From Candidatus Zhuqueibacterota bacterium (GTDB taxonomy: Bacteria; KSB1; UBA2214), in assembly GCA_022706175.1 (NCBI GenBank), contig JAKJDB010000138.1, positions 1 through 6,888 of the forward strand: a stretch of 6,888 bases of DNA. The letters run 5' to 3'. The translations under genes and the position numbers were made by a program. Shown here piece after piece: positions 5,561 to 6,888 of the stretch. Numbering within the stretch: the first letter of the stretch is position 1; every line of letters begins with the position of its first letter. The notes under the pieces are model-generated. The model was not told where the DNA came from. It saw nothing but the letters and a program-made list of their open reading frames with translations, and ran no database searches.

Positions 5561-6888
5561 ATGGATCCCTGCGCTCACATCACCTCCCAGATCGGACTGG
5601 ATATGGGCTCCGTCGAAGCCAAACTGGTCCTTCTCTGTTCGCATCAACCCGGCGCCGACCTGGCCGGACGCTTTGAACGGGTGCGTCCCTTTGGTTCAGG
5701 TTGGCTCCTCGCCGGCCGCACGCCGGTGCGCGGCAACCCGGAACAAGCGGCGCTTACCCTGTTGGAGCTGGTCCGTTCCTGGCCGGAGCCGCTGTACATA
5801 CTGATCACCGGCAGCCACGGCCGAATACTCGGCAGCCGATTGCAGGCTCCGCTCATCAACGACTTTAAGGCGATCGGGCGCGGTGTGGCCGCTCTGCTGC
5901 CGCAGGTGAAAACCATTCTGGAGATCGGCGGCGACCATTCACGGTATCTGCGGATTCGACTGAACAACGGTCAGCCCGAGCCTACGATCGTGGACTATGA
6001 ACGCAACGGCGACTGCGCCGCAGGCACCGGTTCGTTCATCGATCAGCAGGCGCAGCGGCTGCGCTATCACATCGACGAGATCGGCCCGCTGGTACTGAGC
6101 GCCGATATCGCGGCCAACATCGCCGGCCGCTGTTCAGTGTTCGCCAAATCCGATATGGTGCATGCGCAGCAGCGCGGCTACTCTCCGGCCGCCATCTTTA
6201 AAGGACTGTGCGAAGCCGTAGTGCGCAATTACAAGGGCGCCATTCTGCGCGGCAAGACCATCGAGCCGCCGGTGGCCTTTGTCGGCGGCGTGGCGGCCAA
6301 TGCCGGCGTAGTGCAGGCCATGCGCGAGCTGCTGCATCTGCAGGAGGACGAGCTGATGGTGCCGCCGGAGCACGCGTTCATCGCCGCCCTGGGGTGCGCA
6401 TCGCTGGCCGGCGCTGTGCCCTATGATTCGGAAAAACTTGGAAATACAACGCACTTTTCGTTGAAGGGGGAACAGAGCTATCGGCCGGAAAAACTAACCT
6501 CTGATCTGGTGGACTTTGCTCAGCCTCCGGCCCGGCCGCAGCCATCCACGGGACGGCTGGACGCCTATCTGGGCATCGACGTCGGTTCTGTGAGCACCAA
6601 CCTGGTATTGCTGGACGAACAGGGGTGGGTTCTGGATGAAATCTATACGCGCACCGAGGGCCGGCCGGTGGAGGTCGTTCAGCGGGAGCTCGCCGTGTGG
6701 AAGGAAAAATGGGGCGACCGGGTGCGCGTGCTCGGCGTGGGCACCACCGGTTCCGGCCGCGAATTGGCGGGCGAACTGGTGGGCGCGGACACGATCAACG
6801 ACGAGATCACCGCGCACAAAACCGGCGCCGCGTTCATCGCACATCACCTGTATAACGAAGCGGTGGACACCATTTTTGAGATCGGCGG
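5561..6888 (+). CDS. Tandem-domain BcrA/BadF/HgdC-type acyl-CoA dehydratase activase-like ATPase, N-terminal part (runs off right edge)
   Basis: The reading frame stays open from 5561 to the window end: 442 complete codons and no stop. Domain 1 (about 10-285) is an ASKHA-fold ATPase like HgdC, which uses ATP to inject an electron from its [4Fe-4S] cluster into 2-hydroxyacyl-CoA dehydratases. Visible motifs are GLDMGS (12-17), TGSHGR (83-88), LEIGGDHSRYL (120-130), DCAAGTGSF (151-159), GRCSVFAKSD (189-198) and FVGGVAAN (240-247). C152 and C191 are 39 residues apart, the same spacing as HgdC C127/C166. A linker (about 286-335) leads to a second copy: YLGIDVGSVSTNL (336-348), GVGTTGSGREL (392-402), NDEITAHK (413-420) and FEIGG at the edge. 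Two domains in one chain mark the large activase family (typically over 1000 residues, with DUF2229 and HgdB-like parts), not a stand-alone activator. The start ATG has only a weak AAGCGA (5545-5550). The only other in-frame ATG upstream, at 5504, has no ribosome site, and a TAG at 5492-5494 closes the frame. The substrate is unknown. Confidence 0.92.
   Translation, partial: MDPCAHITSQIGLDMGSVEAKLVLLCSHQPGADLAGRFERVRPFGSGWLLAGRTPVRGNPEQAALTLLELVRSWPEPLYILITGSHGRILGSRLQAPLINDFKAIGRGVAALLPQVKTILEIGGDHSRYLRIRLNNGQPEPTIVDYERNGDCAAGTGSFIDQQAQRLRYHIDEIGPLVLSADIAANIAGRCSVFAKSDMVHAQQRGYSPAAIFKGLCEAVVRNYKGAILRGKTIEPPVAFVGGVAANAGVVQAMRELLHLQEDELMVPPEHAFIAALGCASLAGAVPYDSEKLGNTTHFSLKGEQSYRPEKLTSDLVDFAQPPARPQPSTGRLDAYLGIDVGSVSTNLVLLDEQGWVLDEIYTRTEGRPVEVVQRELAVWKEKWGDRVRVLGVGTTGSGRELAGELVGADTINDEITAHKTGAAFIAHHLYNEAVDTIFEIG

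Noticed and set aside
5644..6847. Several minus-strand frames (about 80-117 codons) and a 72-codon plus-strand frame within the activase gene
   Set aside because: The continuous plus-strand frame from 5561 carries all the conserved ATPase motifs, so these are shadows of it.

Overview
The window reads as a bacterial chromosome segment, moderately GC-rich by eye, from a Gram-negative (double-membrane) organism. The evidence is a three-part RND efflux operon that ends in an outer-membrane-factor gene with a signal peptide. The style of the RND and adaptor proteins, the GHNY-type quinolinate synthase and the large tandem BcrA/BadF-type activase would suit a Bacteroidetes/Calditrichaeota/KSB1-like or other anaerobic lineage. 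I cannot assign a taxon from sequence alone. Two of the genes encode proteins whose families carry oxygen-labile [4Fe-4S] clusters, which leans towards an anaerobic or low-oxygen lifestyle.

Minus strand, 4247 down to 1: a tightly packed efflux operon read right to left. It encodes a periplasmic membrane-fusion (adaptor) protein (4247-3183), a HAE1-family RND inner-membrane pump of 1025 residues (3170-93), and the first 32 codons of a TolC-like outer-membrane channel (96-1, running off the left edge). The adaptor and pump are 12 nt apart, with the pump's Shine-Dalgarno overlapping the adaptor stop codon. The pump stop and channel start overlap as ATGA. Together the three products would form an inner-membrane-to-outside export machine driven by the proton gradient.

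Middle, 4248-4396: an AT-rich divergent intergenic region that must hold the promoters for the efflux operon (leftward) and nadA (rightward). No regulator gene is present in the window.

Plus strand, 4397 to 6888: nadA (quinolinate synthase, de novo NAD synthesis) is followed, after a 114-nt gap, by the 5' part of a large gene. Its visible 442 residues contain one complete BcrA/BadF/HgdC-type ATPase domain and the start of a second. This is the layout of the large 2-hydroxyacyl-CoA dehydratase activase-like proteins of poorly known function. The gene runs off the right edge.

I see no RNA genes, insertion sequences, CRISPR arrays, long repeats or phage genes, and no convincing new multi-gene system. 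The efflux operon and nadA are ordinary. The least understood element is the tandem-domain activase, whose first domain has diverged at two nucleotide-binding motifs but keeps both cluster-ligand cysteines.
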